NCBI GenBank assembly: GCA_022264855.1 | Contig: JABYQU010000005.1 | Coordinates: 806,001-870,000, forward strand | DNA length: 64,000 bases | Direction of reading: 5' to 3' | Source: Lenzites betulinus | Lineage: Eukaryota > Basidiomycota > Agaricomycetes > Polyporales > Polyporaceae | In this document: positions 45,976 to 56,686 of the stretch, piece after piece | Position numbering within the stretch: position 1 is the stretch's first letter | Layout of the letters: each line of letters opens with the position of its first letter | The notes under the pieces: generated by a model | Told to the model about the DNA's origin: nothing | Seen by the model: the letters and a program-made list of their open reading frames with translations, nothing else | Database searches by the model: none | Program-made: the position numbers and the translations under genes

Positions 45976-47436
45976 ATGTTTTCGTTCTCTCTCGCTCACC
46001 CCGAACTTGACAAGCCCAGCGTTCCTCATCCTCAGAATCATCTCAGCGAGAACAACCATCCCGTCTGCCAACTCGCATCTAACATTGTCATGGTGGCTCT
46101 CAAAACGCATTCTCAGACCAAGGGCCGCGGCGGGTGCAACAACTTCACAATTTTTGTTCAACGGTCCAAAAAGGCCTCGTGGGTCCCCGCATATCAGGGC
46201 GAACCCTACCTCAGAGTGATGGGCAGATTTTGGAAGGCGCTGACTAGTGAGCAGCGTGCTGCTTACCGGCCGGAGGCGAGTGCACGGCGTGCACAAGATA
46301 CTACGAACCGTGCGCCACCCCAAAGTCACGACCGGATCACGATGGCAGGCCAGAAACCGCGCAAGTCTGCCAAGAAGAGATCGTGCAAAGCGACACAAAA
46401 AGTGCTCGCCTCGAGCTCTCCCCCGGCGAACTTCCTTGCTGCCGATGATACTCGGCCGAACGTCGCAGACCTCGAGAACATGCCCCATACCGCTCCCACC
46501 TTCCAGGGCACGCCCTCCATGATTGCGCGCGCGCACATGGAACGCTCACCAGCCTGCAGCTCCTTGCCGCAGTCGCCTTGCTCTGCCATGGGGTTTTTGC
46601 ACGATTCGAACTTACGCCACCCATTGGCACAGGTTGCTCCATCGACTCTCACAGGCTCCGCGATGTTCGTACTACCCAACGACACCGAGTATGATACGTA
46701 CTCTGAGGTACCATCCGAAGAGGCGCAGCGTCTTTGGGAAGCTGATATTAGCATCTCACACAATTACTGGACGCATCTGGCACCACCCGCCTTTACACCC
46801 CTCGAGAGCAACTGGTATGGACATTTTCCGCAGAACATCCCCCACAACTCTGCAGCTATCGGTGTCGACCCGAAAAATGTCAGATACACGCCTACCGCAC
46901 CGCCAATTGCAACACCTCCCCTCGTACCCTCTCACCGACTTTACGAGAGTCCCCAGTGGGCATACGAGGCTCGTAGCCCTACTACGGGTTTGTGGACATC
47001 GGATACCTGGAGCAGCGACTACGACGCCAACACGCCGATCCAAGTTGGGCAGGCTTGTGAGCCTTCCGAGGGCGTGCCTACCGCCGGCCTTCTCTTCCAG
47101 CCCTGGACCCCCGGCATGCATTTGCCCCAGCGACGCTACTCCCAGGCATCGTCACGAGCCTCCTCCGCCGACCCAGCAGAGGCGCATACACCAGCGTACA
47201 ACGGAAGCCCCGCGCCAGTGGAAGTGAAGCTGTATACCACTGGCACAGACGAAAACGCGGAGGACAATGTATATCACGGCGCCACTGGCACTGCGTGGGA
47301 CGAGTTCGAATTCCACGCGCATAAGCACGATGCCAATGAGGTCCAATGGCTACCGCCACGCTGCTACGCATATTCGTCGCATTCAAGCTCTCCCGGAGGA
47401 GGAAGCCTCAGTGCCAGCGCCGAACTAGTATGGTGA
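45976..47436 (+). CDS. Degenerate HMG-box protein, putative DNA-binding
   Basis: One open exon of about 486 residues from an ATG at 45976 (a later ATG at 46090 starts MVALKTHSQTKG). The N-terminal part has GCNNFTIFVQRSKKASWVPA, then EPYLRVMGRFWKALTSEQRA and AYRPEA. This fits the spacing of an HMG box (N-F-x-x-F, then W-x-x-L-x-x-x-E/Q, then Y), though the middle helix is poorly conserved. It is followed by a basic KPRKSAKKRSCKATQK cluster. The remainder is a long disordered Ser/Pro-rich region, as in fungal HMG transcription regulators. No mating-type gene neighbours are present, so a MAT role is not supported. Function unknown. Confidence 0.6.
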   Translation: MFSFSLAHPELDKPSVPHPQNHLSENNHPVCQLASNIVMVALKTHSQTKGRGGCNNFTIFVQRSKKASWVPAYQGEPYLRVMGRFWKALTSEQRAAYRPEASARRAQDTTNRAPPQSHDRITMAGQKPRKSAKKRSCKATQKVLASSSPPANFLAADDTRPNVADLENMPHTAPTFQGTPSMIARAHMERSPACSSLPQSPCSAMGFLHDSNLRHPLAQVAPSTLTGSAMFVLPNDTEYDTYSEVPSEEAQRLWEADISISHNYWTHLAPPAFTPLESNWYGHFPQNIPHNSAAIGVDPKNVRYTPTAPPIATPPLVPSHRLYESPQWAYEARSPTTGLWTSDTWSSDYDANTPIQVGQACEPSEGVPTAGLLFQPWTPGMHLPQRRYSQASSRASSADPAEAHTPAYNGSPAPVEVKLYTTGTDENAEDNVYHGATGTAWDEFEFHAHKHDANEVQWLPPRCYAYSSHSSSPGGGSLSASAELVW

Positions 47437-48379
47437 TTTGCGCGAGCATGCGCACAGTGGCACCTGCGCGTAGATTCATAACGATCTGCGACGCACCTTA
47501 CGGTCACTACGCAAGTATCGCAACGACATACCAGTACCGGTCCATGCTGAAGCTGGCGGAGCGCCACGGTCTCATTTCTGGACCGTCCACTGGCACATAT
47601 TCGACCTCGCTTTGAATGATTACCCCAGACATTATTTTCCTTCATTTCTTCGTTTCTAGATAAGCGGCCAACCCCCACCTCAGGCAACAAATCCGACAAC
47701 GTACCTGCAGTTAGCGGATAATCTCCTCCCAGAGTCCGTGCGGCTCCGTCCGCACAAGCAGGAGAATCAGTTCAGCAAGAGTTGGGCGGTGGGGGTCACC
47801 ACAGTTCTGATGGTCAAGGCAGCGCACATGAACTCGTTCACAGCGACTGCGACGTCGCAGCGCATATATACCCATGCAGCATCCCGGCAAGCCCTTCACA
47901 CGCCCTCTATCGAATTTCCGTTGTATTCCTCTAGTCAGCCTTCCCTATTGTTCCCAGAATGTTCAGCTCCGAGGACTCTAGATTTCTTGTTATAAACGTC
48001 TGATGGGCCGTTAAGTTGTTGTCTCGGTTGCCTCGTAGCTACCATACTACTCTAGCGCTTGTCGGTCTCTCTTGTTATCGTTTTGTCTGTCTCCGAACCA
48101 GTCACTGGAGTTCGAGAGCCTCATGCCATTGTGAAGGAGTGCTGATAGCCGAAACGCAATATTAGTCAGCACCACTGAACGATCACAAACCGGTGGTCTG
48201 TCGTACAAGCCTTCATACGCGAATACAACAGACATCAAAGAAGCATGAGGTGATGATAAACTAGACAAGGATAAAGAATACCATAACCCAGAAATACACA
48301 AGCTATTCGCCCAATCGGTCAGAAGAAACATGGTCCCGTCGCCACCGCCTCCTGAGTGCAAGCAGAATACATAAGAAAT
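47437..48379. other. Intergenic DNA between convergent genes
   Basis: About 940 bases between the convergent 45976-47436 and 48380-49912 genes. It should hold both 3' untranslated regions. No other gene supported. Confidence 0.45.
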
Positions 48380-49912
48380 TCACCTTGGACTCGCCCGATT
48401 CTCGCGCTCAGCCTTGCTCTTCTTCCTTCTTGACGAATCCTTACAACGCAGATAACTACGCGCAGGTATCATGCCGTCCTGACTCGCCGGGTGAGTCCGC
48501 TGAGTGTGTCGCCACCACCCGAGGGCCGGAGTCTCCGGAGCCTCCACTGCATATCCTTCGTCGACCATCTCCATGATCAGAGGTGAGAGCAAGGACTGTA
48601 TTGCCATCTTCCCGGGCTGATCATGGCCTGCACCGGACAAAGTGCTTGAATCCAGACTGGTAGTGGGGTCCACGCGAGTAGAGCTGCCGGCTGTGTCCGT
48701 GGCGTTTTCCAGGAGCACTCCATCAATCCCATGTAGGCCACAGAAGTCGTAAAAAATATGGGCGGCAGACAATGTGTTGGGTGAGAGCGGTGTGTTCTCA
48801 GGATCATGTGCAGAGAGTGTGGGGGATAGAGTGTTGGCGTACCCCTCGTCGGACGCCACCGACCCAGGTATGTCCAACTCGCTTGAAAGCCGCGGTGTCG
48901 AGGTGGGACTAAGTTCAGGAGTGTCAGCCTGGTTTTGCAGTCGCCGCTGGTCCTCTGGCATGTTGGAAGCACAGTACCAGTCGTGCAACGGCTGTGAGCC
49001 AGTAGTGAAAAGTGAGTCCCAATATCCCTGTTCACAGGTACAATCATAGACGTTGTCAATGCCTATTAGACCTGAAGCATCTGCGGCTATATCCTCCAGG
49101 CTTGAAGTGTCACTCTCCACACCGGGCCAGGGTCTGCGGTTGTCTATGAATTGCTGAACAGCTTCCATATCTTTGTCCCGGATCGACCTAGACGTATCCT
49201 CTGTCGACAGTACCTCTCCAAACGACTGTTTGGAAGAAGCGAACTGCAATGAAGATTGAAGGCCGACGACATGCAGGAGTTCAAGGGTGGGCGGATAATT
49301 GCGGTGGGGGTAGGGAGTATCCGGGCGAGTGATCGGCTGTGATAGTGGAAGTGGGCATGGAACGTGGTTGGACGAGGGTCCAGGCGAGAGCAAAGATACA
49401 TGACCAGGTGAGCGAGATGGCTGGGGAGACCGAGTGGAGGGACCCGCGTCGCGAGGCTCGCGCATGGGGTATTCATAGCAGAACACGTCTGCAGTTGGGC
49501 CAACGACGTGCTGCATACGAGAGGCAGCCGCAAACAATGCGGTATCGTCAGACCTGTTATTGAGTGTTTCAGTCGTAGGTGGGGCCTCTTCACACGGTAA
49601 TGGTGGGTAAAGCCTTCGTCTCTTCGTGGCCAACAAGCCTTGCTGCGCTGGCTGCCTGTAGAAGTCGCTCGCAGAGATCCCCCGCTCGAGAGCGCAGATG
49701 GCGAGATCTACAGCAGGGTGAGCCTCCATCGCGCCACTTTCCCTCGACATTGGTGAAGCAGGTTTGGAACGCCGCCCACTGGCAGTGTCACTGGCATGTC
49801 GACGGGGATGAGCACTGCCCTGTCTCGACCGGTGGCAGACACCGTGTGGATTCTTGGAATCCGCTGTGTCGTCAGTTGGCTCAAGTGCAGCATATGGGCG
49901 TTTTGGGGTCAT
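48380..49912 (-). CDS. Disordered protein of unknown function
   Basis: A single uninterrupted frame of 510 residues with a real ATG at 49912. It begins MTPKRPYAALEPTDDTADSK. Long Ser/Pro-rich stretches dominate, with one more ordered patch TLSAAHIFYDFCGLHGIDGV and another at MAIQSLLSPLIMEMVDEGYA. The C-terminus is basic (DSSRRKKSKAERENRASPR). No domain was recognised. The codon pattern and length without a stop make chance unlikely. It may be a nuclear regulator. Confidence 0.6.
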   Translation of the reverse strand: MTPKRPYAALEPTDDTADSKNPHGVCHRSRQGSAHPRRHASDTASGRRSKPASPMSRESGAMEAHPAVDLAICALERGISASDFYRQPAQQGLLATKRRRLYPPLPCEEAPPTTETLNNRSDDTALFAAASRMQHVVGPTADVFCYEYPMREPRDAGPSTRSPQPSRSPGHVSLLSPGPSSNHVPCPLPLSQPITRPDTPYPHRNYPPTLELLHVVGLQSSLQFASSKQSFGEVLSTEDTSRSIRDKDMEAVQQFIDNRRPWPGVESDTSSLEDIAADASGLIGIDNVYDCTCEQGYWDSLFTTGSQPLHDWYCASNMPEDQRRLQNQADTPELSPTSTPRLSSELDIPGSVASDEGYANTLSPTLSAHDPENTPLSPNTLSAAHIFYDFCGLHGIDGVLLENATDTAGSSTRVDPTTSLDSSTLSGAGHDQPGKMAIQSLLSPLIMEMVDEGYAVEAPETPALGWWRHTQRTHPASQDGMIPARSYLRCKDSSRRKKSKAERENRASPR

Positions 49913-51313
49913 TGTGACGAGGTAATTGATCTGGTGAGGAGCGAGTTGGGGACAACAAATCGAGGAGCAGCACGTTGATGAGACCTAAGGGTCGACGATA
50001 ACACGGAGAGCAGAATGATTTAAATACATGTTGGCTGCCGTATTACTGCCGTCTGTCTTTCCGAGCAAACCTCTAGTGCATGTGCTGGAGTCAACACTCA
50101 AACACTGCCTTGAAACTCGTGGTGGCGCCCCTCATACAGAGAACATGCCGCACGTTCCCTTTCCGAGGTCAAGATCATTTGCCTGCCACAAAGCGGGGTC
50201 TTCTTCATCATCCTAGTTGCCAGATGAGGACCGAACCCTCAGAAGCTGTATATATCAGTGATGAAATTTGAAATGCAGGTGCGAGCGTACTGCGCTGACC
50301 TGCAGCATGGCATACACGTGTATGACCACGCTCTCTTCGAAGAGAATCAAGAGTCATGTTGCGCCGCAGCGCCACAGCGGTACTCACAGAGCTCCGATGC
50401 TGGGCGGTGTAACGCCTGACTGTGTTAAGGCTTCGGCTGATGTCGGCGAGGCATTGCCCACATATTCCAGAACCCTACAGGACATGTGAGAGCTGTGGGA
50501 GCTGTGAGACGAAATGTTATCAGCATTCAATGTCCATGAGTCTCCGGTAGTTGGAAAGCCACCTGGGTAGCGTATAGCCTGAGTACCTCCGAGTCCGAGG
50601 GCATGACTCGTAGCCTTACCAGTATTCCACATGCTCGGCCGCGAGCGCTCGTTGGCTGGCAGCAAATTCCTGATCTCGCACGAGTTGTTTGAGATAGGCA
50701 TTTCTCATCATATGAGGATCCTTAGTACTGGTGGTGGTACAATTTACAGTGGGTCGGGGGTGCAAGCGTTCAACAAATAATACAAGACTTGTGTCCAGCG
50801 CGTTGCGTGGAAAGCCACGTGTATCGTACACACACACGCAAATATAGACAAGCAGTGCTGGGCGCGCGCTTCCGAGCAAACCTTGAAACTGTCCCTTATG
50901 ACGAACGCAGCTGAGCGTATTTTATACTATGTTACTGGCTTTCAGTTTGCACTGAACATCATAATTTCCCGGTGGATACAATGTGGAACAGCTAAAAGTA
51001 TCTATCGTTAACCTCTGCGCTCACTAAGTAATCAGAGACGGTTCAAACGCCACCACTCTTCGGAGTGGCAGGCGCGTCGGGATACAAAGGCCTCTGTGTT
51101 GGAAAATCCATCAAGTGAAACTTCGACATCTGAACGCTGAGCGCTGAGCACTGACTCGGACAAACGAAGTTCTATCGACGATTCAAAACGAGGCATGCCG
51201 TCTACCTCCCTTTGTTGACTGTTCCTTTGCCCACAGGTTTGACAAACGTCTCTATCCTGGCGACGATTGACGGGTTGCGTCTGGGCGCAGTGGCACTAGT
51301 ACTGTTTGATGTC
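49913..51313. other. Intergenic DNA with possible small minus-strand gene
   Basis: About 1.4 kb. A minus-strand frame near 50720-50630 (MRNAYLKQLVRDQEFAASQR) ends at a GTAAGG donor after EYW and could be the first exon of a small gene, with later exons near 50580-50390. The chain is not secure. Otherwise nothing is supported. Confidence 0.35.
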
Positions 51314-51320
51314 TATATAA
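51314..51320 (+). promoter_or_regulatory. TATA box for the 51377 gene
   Basis: TATATAA lies 63 bases before the ATG at 51377. Confidence 0.6.
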
Positions 51321-51376
51321 ATGCTGCCGAGACCGAGTCGTGACACACAACATCCCTCAGATCAGCAGTACACTCC

Positions 51377-52161
51377 ATGGCCTCGATGTACGAAACGTCA
51401 CAAAGCGGACTGGATTACTATCGCGCTACACTGAAGACCTACATCCCAGCCGACTTTTTTCACCAATGGATTCACAAATTTACGCCGCTTCGCAGACAGG
51501 GAGCTCGCATAGTGCGTGTATAGCGTTCCAAGTAGTAATACAGTGGTATATGTGGCTAACTGGTGTAGTCTAGCTCTACTCTGACGCCTACGGGCCGAGC
51601 GTTGGTATCTCGTTGCAGGATACGACTGGCCGTCATGCGCGGCAGGCATACAGAGAGATGGGATATAAGTTTGCTCCGCACGTCCAGCCGCCCGAGGAAT
51701 GTCGCGCCCGCGTCAAGGATGCACAGCTTCGGCCATACACCCAGCTGGATGTTCAACGTTCAACGGGAGGTGAGTATCGTGGCGATAAAGGCGCCCACAC
51801 CCCAAGATAGTAGCCGGCTGGTTTTATAACAAAGGTACGAATCACCTCCCTTCCGCACTTCATAAACTCCCAGAACGTGCATTACATACTACTAATCAAT
51901 CCAAAATCAGGTATCTTCAAACACAAAGAGCTTGAACGATGGAACATCAGGAGCGGTGTTCACTCCATAAACTCGCGGCGGCGTGTGTTGAGATCCTCAA
52001 CTACTCATGCAAACCTCCCCCGGAATCCCTCCCTGCATCTCAAGCAGATGGGGGCGCACCCGGAAGACGGTTTCGCTCATCCAATGGAACACCATGTATG
52101 TGGTTTTCGAATCCTCAACCAGCAAGTCGAATCAAATCGCTCACATTTCACGCATGCGTAG
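51377..52161 (+). CDS. Small unknown protein
   Basis: Unrecognised. The ATG at 51377 begins MASMYETSQSGLDYYRATLK and continues YIPADFFHQWIHKFTPLRRQ. An intron (donor GTGCGT after GARI, acceptor near 51574) restores LYSDAYGPSVGISLQDTTGR. The sequence then runs HARQAYREMGYKFAPHVQPP to QLRPYTQLDVQRSTG. A further intron (from the GTGAGT at about 51771) may join to GIFKHKELERWNI and a stop at 52159-52161, but this last exon is uncertain. A good TATA box supports transcription. No signal peptide or membrane segment. Confidence 0.5.
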
Positions 52162-52972
52162 ACTGTACAGTAGAATTGGGATCTAAAATAACCTTTCTTA
52201 TCAAATGATCAGGATATACTACAATTCGCTGTATGCCTTGAGCACGCGAGAGCCGGGAGATCGTCAGTGGTGTCACAGCTAGACACTAGACATGCGGCGT
52301 ATATATGGATGCCTAATACGCCAGAACATAATACGGGCAGTACGCGGACTAATTCCCCCGCCAGAAATGAATCCTCATTGATCGGTCGCGTACGACGCTA
52401 CGGCGTACGCTATGAAGAACCCGAACATTTGCCTCTCGATCTCAGCATGCGCGATTGTGAGTCCTTGGTTCAGGGATGGCTCTCAAAACACTGATCGATG
52501 CATAAGCCTGGGTGGCGTCGGAAGGGAAATAGGGAGATATACTCACATACGTGCGCCATTGTGCATCTGGTATGAGAGGCTTGTGTCGCTATCAGAGTCG
52601 TAACAGGGAGGGGCTATTAGATATGGTAATACGCCGTAGTGTCCCCAAAGGTTTCGGGATCATTGAAACACGGCGCGATATCCGGGCATTTCGAGACAAC
52701 GGCGGGTGCGGTCGCTTTCTGATTGGCAGAGGTTGGCCGGGCGTTCTCGCTTTGTCCTGGTGGTTGAAAATCTCTAGCGTCTCTTTGGTTGCTATTAGAA
52801 TAAATACAGACGTTCTCACCCTTTCCCGTGAAGGATCTGATCGGTTAGCCACAATGGAACTCGTGTGCGGCGAACCAGCAAAGAACTTATATACCACAGA
52901 TTTCGTACAGCGCGATAGACTTCAGGATACTCCTCCCATATAGCACTTAAGCTTTCCTTCTATAAAGCGACA
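52162..52972. other. Intergenic DNA, no supported gene
   Basis: About 800 bases with overlapping open frames on both strands and nothing recognisable. Confidence 0.4.
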
Positions 52973-53408
52973 CTATAGAGGCTTGGGGGTGACGAAAGGC
53001 CGAATTACCGTCTTCTCCTTGTCCCACTGAGCGTATCGAAACCATGTCTCAGTAACACGTCCCGTAATGCAAATCGAGGTACGCACAACGTTCCCTATCC
53101 AATAAACGTCGGTCTCTATCATGTGCTTTGCCTCTTCGTACGATGCACATTCGAGAATCATGAAGGATCCGATCATCTTTTTGTCTGCGCCCGGAGTGTC
53201 GAGGGACTCGTTTGGGGACAACATGGCTCCTCCGACTTCTGTATAGAACATATGCATGAGCAAATATCTGGGCGTTATGTGACACGCAATGCGCACTCAT
53301 CGACTTGTTCTCAGCCGCATTGGCCAGGTGAGTCGCTCGGACACTCAGACGACGCTGAATGGCCTCTTCATCGGTGTAATCGGGGGCGTAGATGGAGAAG
53401 AGCGGCAT
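52973..53408 (-). CDS. YCII-domain protein (dimeric alpha/beta barrel)
   Basis: Three exons. Exon 1 MPLFSIYAPDYTDEEAIQRR, then LSVRATHLANAAENKSM, ends at a GTGCGC donor. Exon 2 gives VGGAMLSPNESLDTPGADKK and MIGSFMILECASYEEAKHMI, then ETDVYWIGNV. Exon 3 gives WDKEKTVIRPFVTPKPL and a stop at 52973-52975. The order R-x-x-R..HL, GG..L, GS..I-x-E..S-x-E-E-A, D-x-Y and V-x-P-F is the YCII-related pattern. Length (about 100 residues) fits. Family members are small cytosolic proteins of mostly unknown role. The catalytic-type His and Asp (THLAN and ETDVY) are present. Confidence 0.82.
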
Positions 53409-53668
53409 GGCTGTTCACACAAACTGTTGAAGACGTGGTGGAGGTGAACGTGTCGATTCTACGAAGCACGATTATATAAATAACAGATAGCTAGCGGCCG
53501 TTGTCGGTCCGCTGAAGGTCAGAAGGTAAGTTGAAGAGGAATCAAACAATAATATTCGGAGAGCTGTCCGAAGATATTAGATAGACGCTGAACCGAGATC
53601 AAGGGCCAGTCCCCGCCGTGTTCTTCGTCAGCGTGGCAGCGAGCTCACTGTCTTCTACCACGACCACC

Positions 53669-54508
53669 ATGCACGCAGCGTCGGCCCTCCGCTCGTCCGC
53701 CTCGGCGCCCGCTCGATTTGCACGTAGTGCATCACTAATCCCGCGGCGCAGTGTGTCTGCACGCGCTGCTACTGCTTTGTCCCACCTTGCTGTGACGTCA
53801 ATACCATCTACTCGTTGCTCTACTCGAATATCATACACTTCTCGCCGAACATTTGTCACGACATCTTCTGTACGCGCAGTACATGCGCAGCACCCTGCAG
53901 CAGAACACGCGGAGCTGCTCTCATATCCTTCGCCATCAGCGTTAGAGCAAACGGAAGAGGACGCGGATGAACCAGACGTTGAGTTCGTGCCTCCGGAAGA
54001 GGCCATTCTTGATTTGACCGACCGGGCAGCAGAGGTGATTTGAATCTGTTGTATTTCTCAGGACGCTTTCTCATGTATCACAGCAATTACGGTCAGTTGC
54101 AGAGCGACAAGGAGACGCTGCCGCCCTAAGAATCGCGGTAGAGAGCGGAGGGTGCCACGGCTACCAGTATAAGCTGGATTTAGCAAAGTCAAAGCAGCCA
54201 GATGACTAGTGCGTATAGTCCCCGTTTTTGCGTACGTCCAAGTGGTTATATGACATTTCAGCCACTTCTCCCACCCTCGCATCAAGCCCTCAAACTTGTA
54301 TGTGGACGCAGTGTCCATGACACTATTGAAAGGCTCGACAATAGACTACGCCACAGAGCTCATTGGCAGTAGCTTTCGAGTCGTGGATAATCCACAGGTA
54401 CGTTCATAGTAGGCAAAGAACTACCGCTATGTCGCAGCATGTTGAATTTGTATACAGGCGAAAGGTAGTGGGTGCGGCTGCGGCGTGAGCTGGGAGCTGA
54501 AGCTCTAA
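53669..54508 (+). CDS. ISA2: Mitochondrial iron-sulfur cluster assembly protein, A-type (ISCA2/Isa2)
   Basis: Four exons. The start ACCACCATG encodes MHAASALRSSASAPARFARS, an Arg/Ser-rich mitochondrial presequence. The mature part begins DVEFVPPEEAILDLTDRAAE. An intron leads to QLRSVAERQGDAAALRIAVE and SGGCHGYQYKLDLAKSKQPD. Another intron is followed by HFSHPRIKPSNLYVDAVSMT, LLKGSTIDYATELIGSSFRV and VDNPQ. The last exon is AKGSGCGCGVSWELKL, stop at 54506-54508. The three conserved cysteines (SGGC and GCGCG) that bind Fe-S are present. The protein helps insert [4Fe-4S] clusters into mitochondrial enzymes. Assignment to the Isa2 rather than Isa1 branch rests on SGGCHGYQY. Confidence 0.9.
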
Positions 54509-56686
54509 CTGAGCATCCTCCGAGGCTTTGGTGGTGTGATATGCACACAGGATCTAGCAGACTATATGCGTACGTGTACAAGATATAATACAGCCATCCC
54601 ATCTTACTCCGGCCGACACGTCCATTTCATGATATCTCGTTCACTATAGAGGCTAACGGCCATCATGACAATAAGTAATTACTTCTCTGTGGCGCTTCTT
54701 AACGCTGGGCGGGATGCATACCGTAATTAGGCCTAACGAACCAAGTCGACATTGACGCAAGCCCGTGTTGCGACGCGTACCGCTAGATACATACGGTCAC
54801 ACACGTGGATAAGGTGCGAGATGATGTCAACTTCTCATTCAAATGCGGCCTGAGCTCACCTTCGCGTCCGGCAGCTTTTGACGATGCGTTTCACAACTCC
54901 CCTACAACGCCCTCGACAATGCATATGCTGACATGAAAGAGGCAACGCCGGATGCTGAGGCGAAGCAGCCGACCGAAGGGGGCCCGTTTTGGGTGGGGAA
55001 CGTGGTACTTGGATGCCAGTCCGTGTCGCATCTCACGTAGGCATTCCTGCGGAAAAGGGACCTGGGGAAGAAGGCCATCCGAACCCTCATCGTCCAACGG
55101 CTTCTCCTCTAGTCGGGACACAGCGTTGGTGCGAGGCTATCCAGCACCAGCATTCCGTACAAAGCTAGTCCTCGCCATTTTGCGTTGAGATCTCGGCTCC
55201 CGCATCTTCATGTGCTCTTCTTCCGGATGAAGATTTGGCATTCGAACACAGCCCCGATATGCGTTACCGGCTCCGCAGGACCACGGTGCGTGTTTGCCTT
55301 TCTAGGTGAAATGGACATCTATAGCCCCCCTTTCTTCCAGATCTGTCTGACATCCGTGTTAACACCACTGAGACACGTGTGTGCTTTGCGGTACCCTCAA
55401 CCCCAATACATTCAGCGGGGATAATCGATAAGGACTCGAGCGTCTTCAAGGTTCCACTCAAAGTATGCCTGCATGTGCCCGGGGGCAAACACCACCGGGT
55501 AGCGATGCCAATATGATATTCCAGCTGAGGAGGTGAGAGAGAGCAGCGACTTGTTCGGTCAAGGACTTCACAGATTGATTTGGTTAAAACATGATGTGGT
55601 CTATCTTCTACTGCATAGGTGAAATTACAAAGCGTCCAGGCAGGGAGTCCGGAATAGTACGACGAAGACATAATCAGAACATATGTGCTACATAGGTAAG
55701 AGTACATCACAACACGACGGGATATATCTTTTTGACCAGCGCAGATTCACAGAGAAAATCCCGCCGACCTGCAGCCGGGGCAGAAATCCTGGATGTACCA
55801 CGCTACAATGTGGCGTTAACGGCGTGTTCGATCGGATCACCGGTGCACTCACGATCTGCTCTCTCGGGCTGTTGGCGCCTGGATAAGATGTGAGTTGAAA
55901 CTGTTCCAACGGGCAAATGACGGTCCCGCTTACATCTGGTGGCAGGTGCCCATGCATTTCTCCCCTCGGCACGTAGGCGGATGCCTCGGGCTGAGTACAC
56001 AGTTTGGGGCGCTGCATTGTACCTATTGCACAATTAGCCACCGCTGCGCGATAAAAACGCGCTCCGACGAACCGGTACCCACTGGCCAAAGTATAGGGTC
56101 AGTACTCCGACCATATGAATGAAACTGTTGGACTTACGTCAAGCGTGCAGTGGTGGCTAAAAAATTGTTACTGAGTGATGCTCGCGCGATGTACGCAGGA
56201 CGAAACACATACCATGCTTTGTAAACACGTTGCTCCCTGGCGTACAGGTGAGCTAAGTGACACCGGTTCACGAAACGGCAAGACGGACTCACATGCGTTT
56301 CCAGCACATTGTCGCTTGTCTTTCGGAGGATTTGGATGTAGGAGTGCGTTGGGGGAGTGTGTCGTATCTGTTTCGAGTGCCGAGTGGTGATGGGGAACCA
56401 TGTCGGACCCACTGGGTGGCCTTCTTATAGAGCCGGGTACGTTGTCTTTCGCATTGCGGATGAGCAATCTTTCGACGACATTCATGTTTACAGGGTACGT
56501 ACGCTCCCTTCACCAGACCACAACGTGTTGTATGGGACGCGCCCATCGGTGTGGCGTTTAGCCAAACCGGGCCGCTACCTGTGTTTCGCATGGGCGCGTC
56601 CATCGCGCGCATCCAGGTATCCTTCTACCGCAGGAGCGGGATAGGGTCTGCGTACAGTTGGGGCGCTCAATAGTAAGTTCTCCAAT
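54509..56686. other. Unresolved region with possible small multi-exon minus-strand gene
   Basis: About 2.2 kb. Around 56612-56160 the minus strand has several canonical donor sites (GTACGT, GTGAGT and GTATGT) between short frames such as MRAMDAPMRNTGSGPVWLNA and KKATQWVRHGSPSPLGTRNR. This hints at a spliced gene, but I cannot fix exon phases or name it. A plus-strand frame near 54905-55080 (YADMKEATPDAEAKQPTEGG) is broken by stops. Nothing else is supported. Confidence 0.3.

Noticed and set aside
45976..47436. Mating-type (MAT) HMG or homeodomain locus
   Set aside because: The HMG-like gene has no neighbouring homeodomain, pheromone receptor, pheromone precursor or MIP gene, so a mating-type assignment is not supported.
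53599..54006. Minus-strand frame of 135 codons over ISA2
   Set aside because: The plus strand encodes a full Isa2 protein with its conserved cysteines over several exons, so the minus frame is a shadow.
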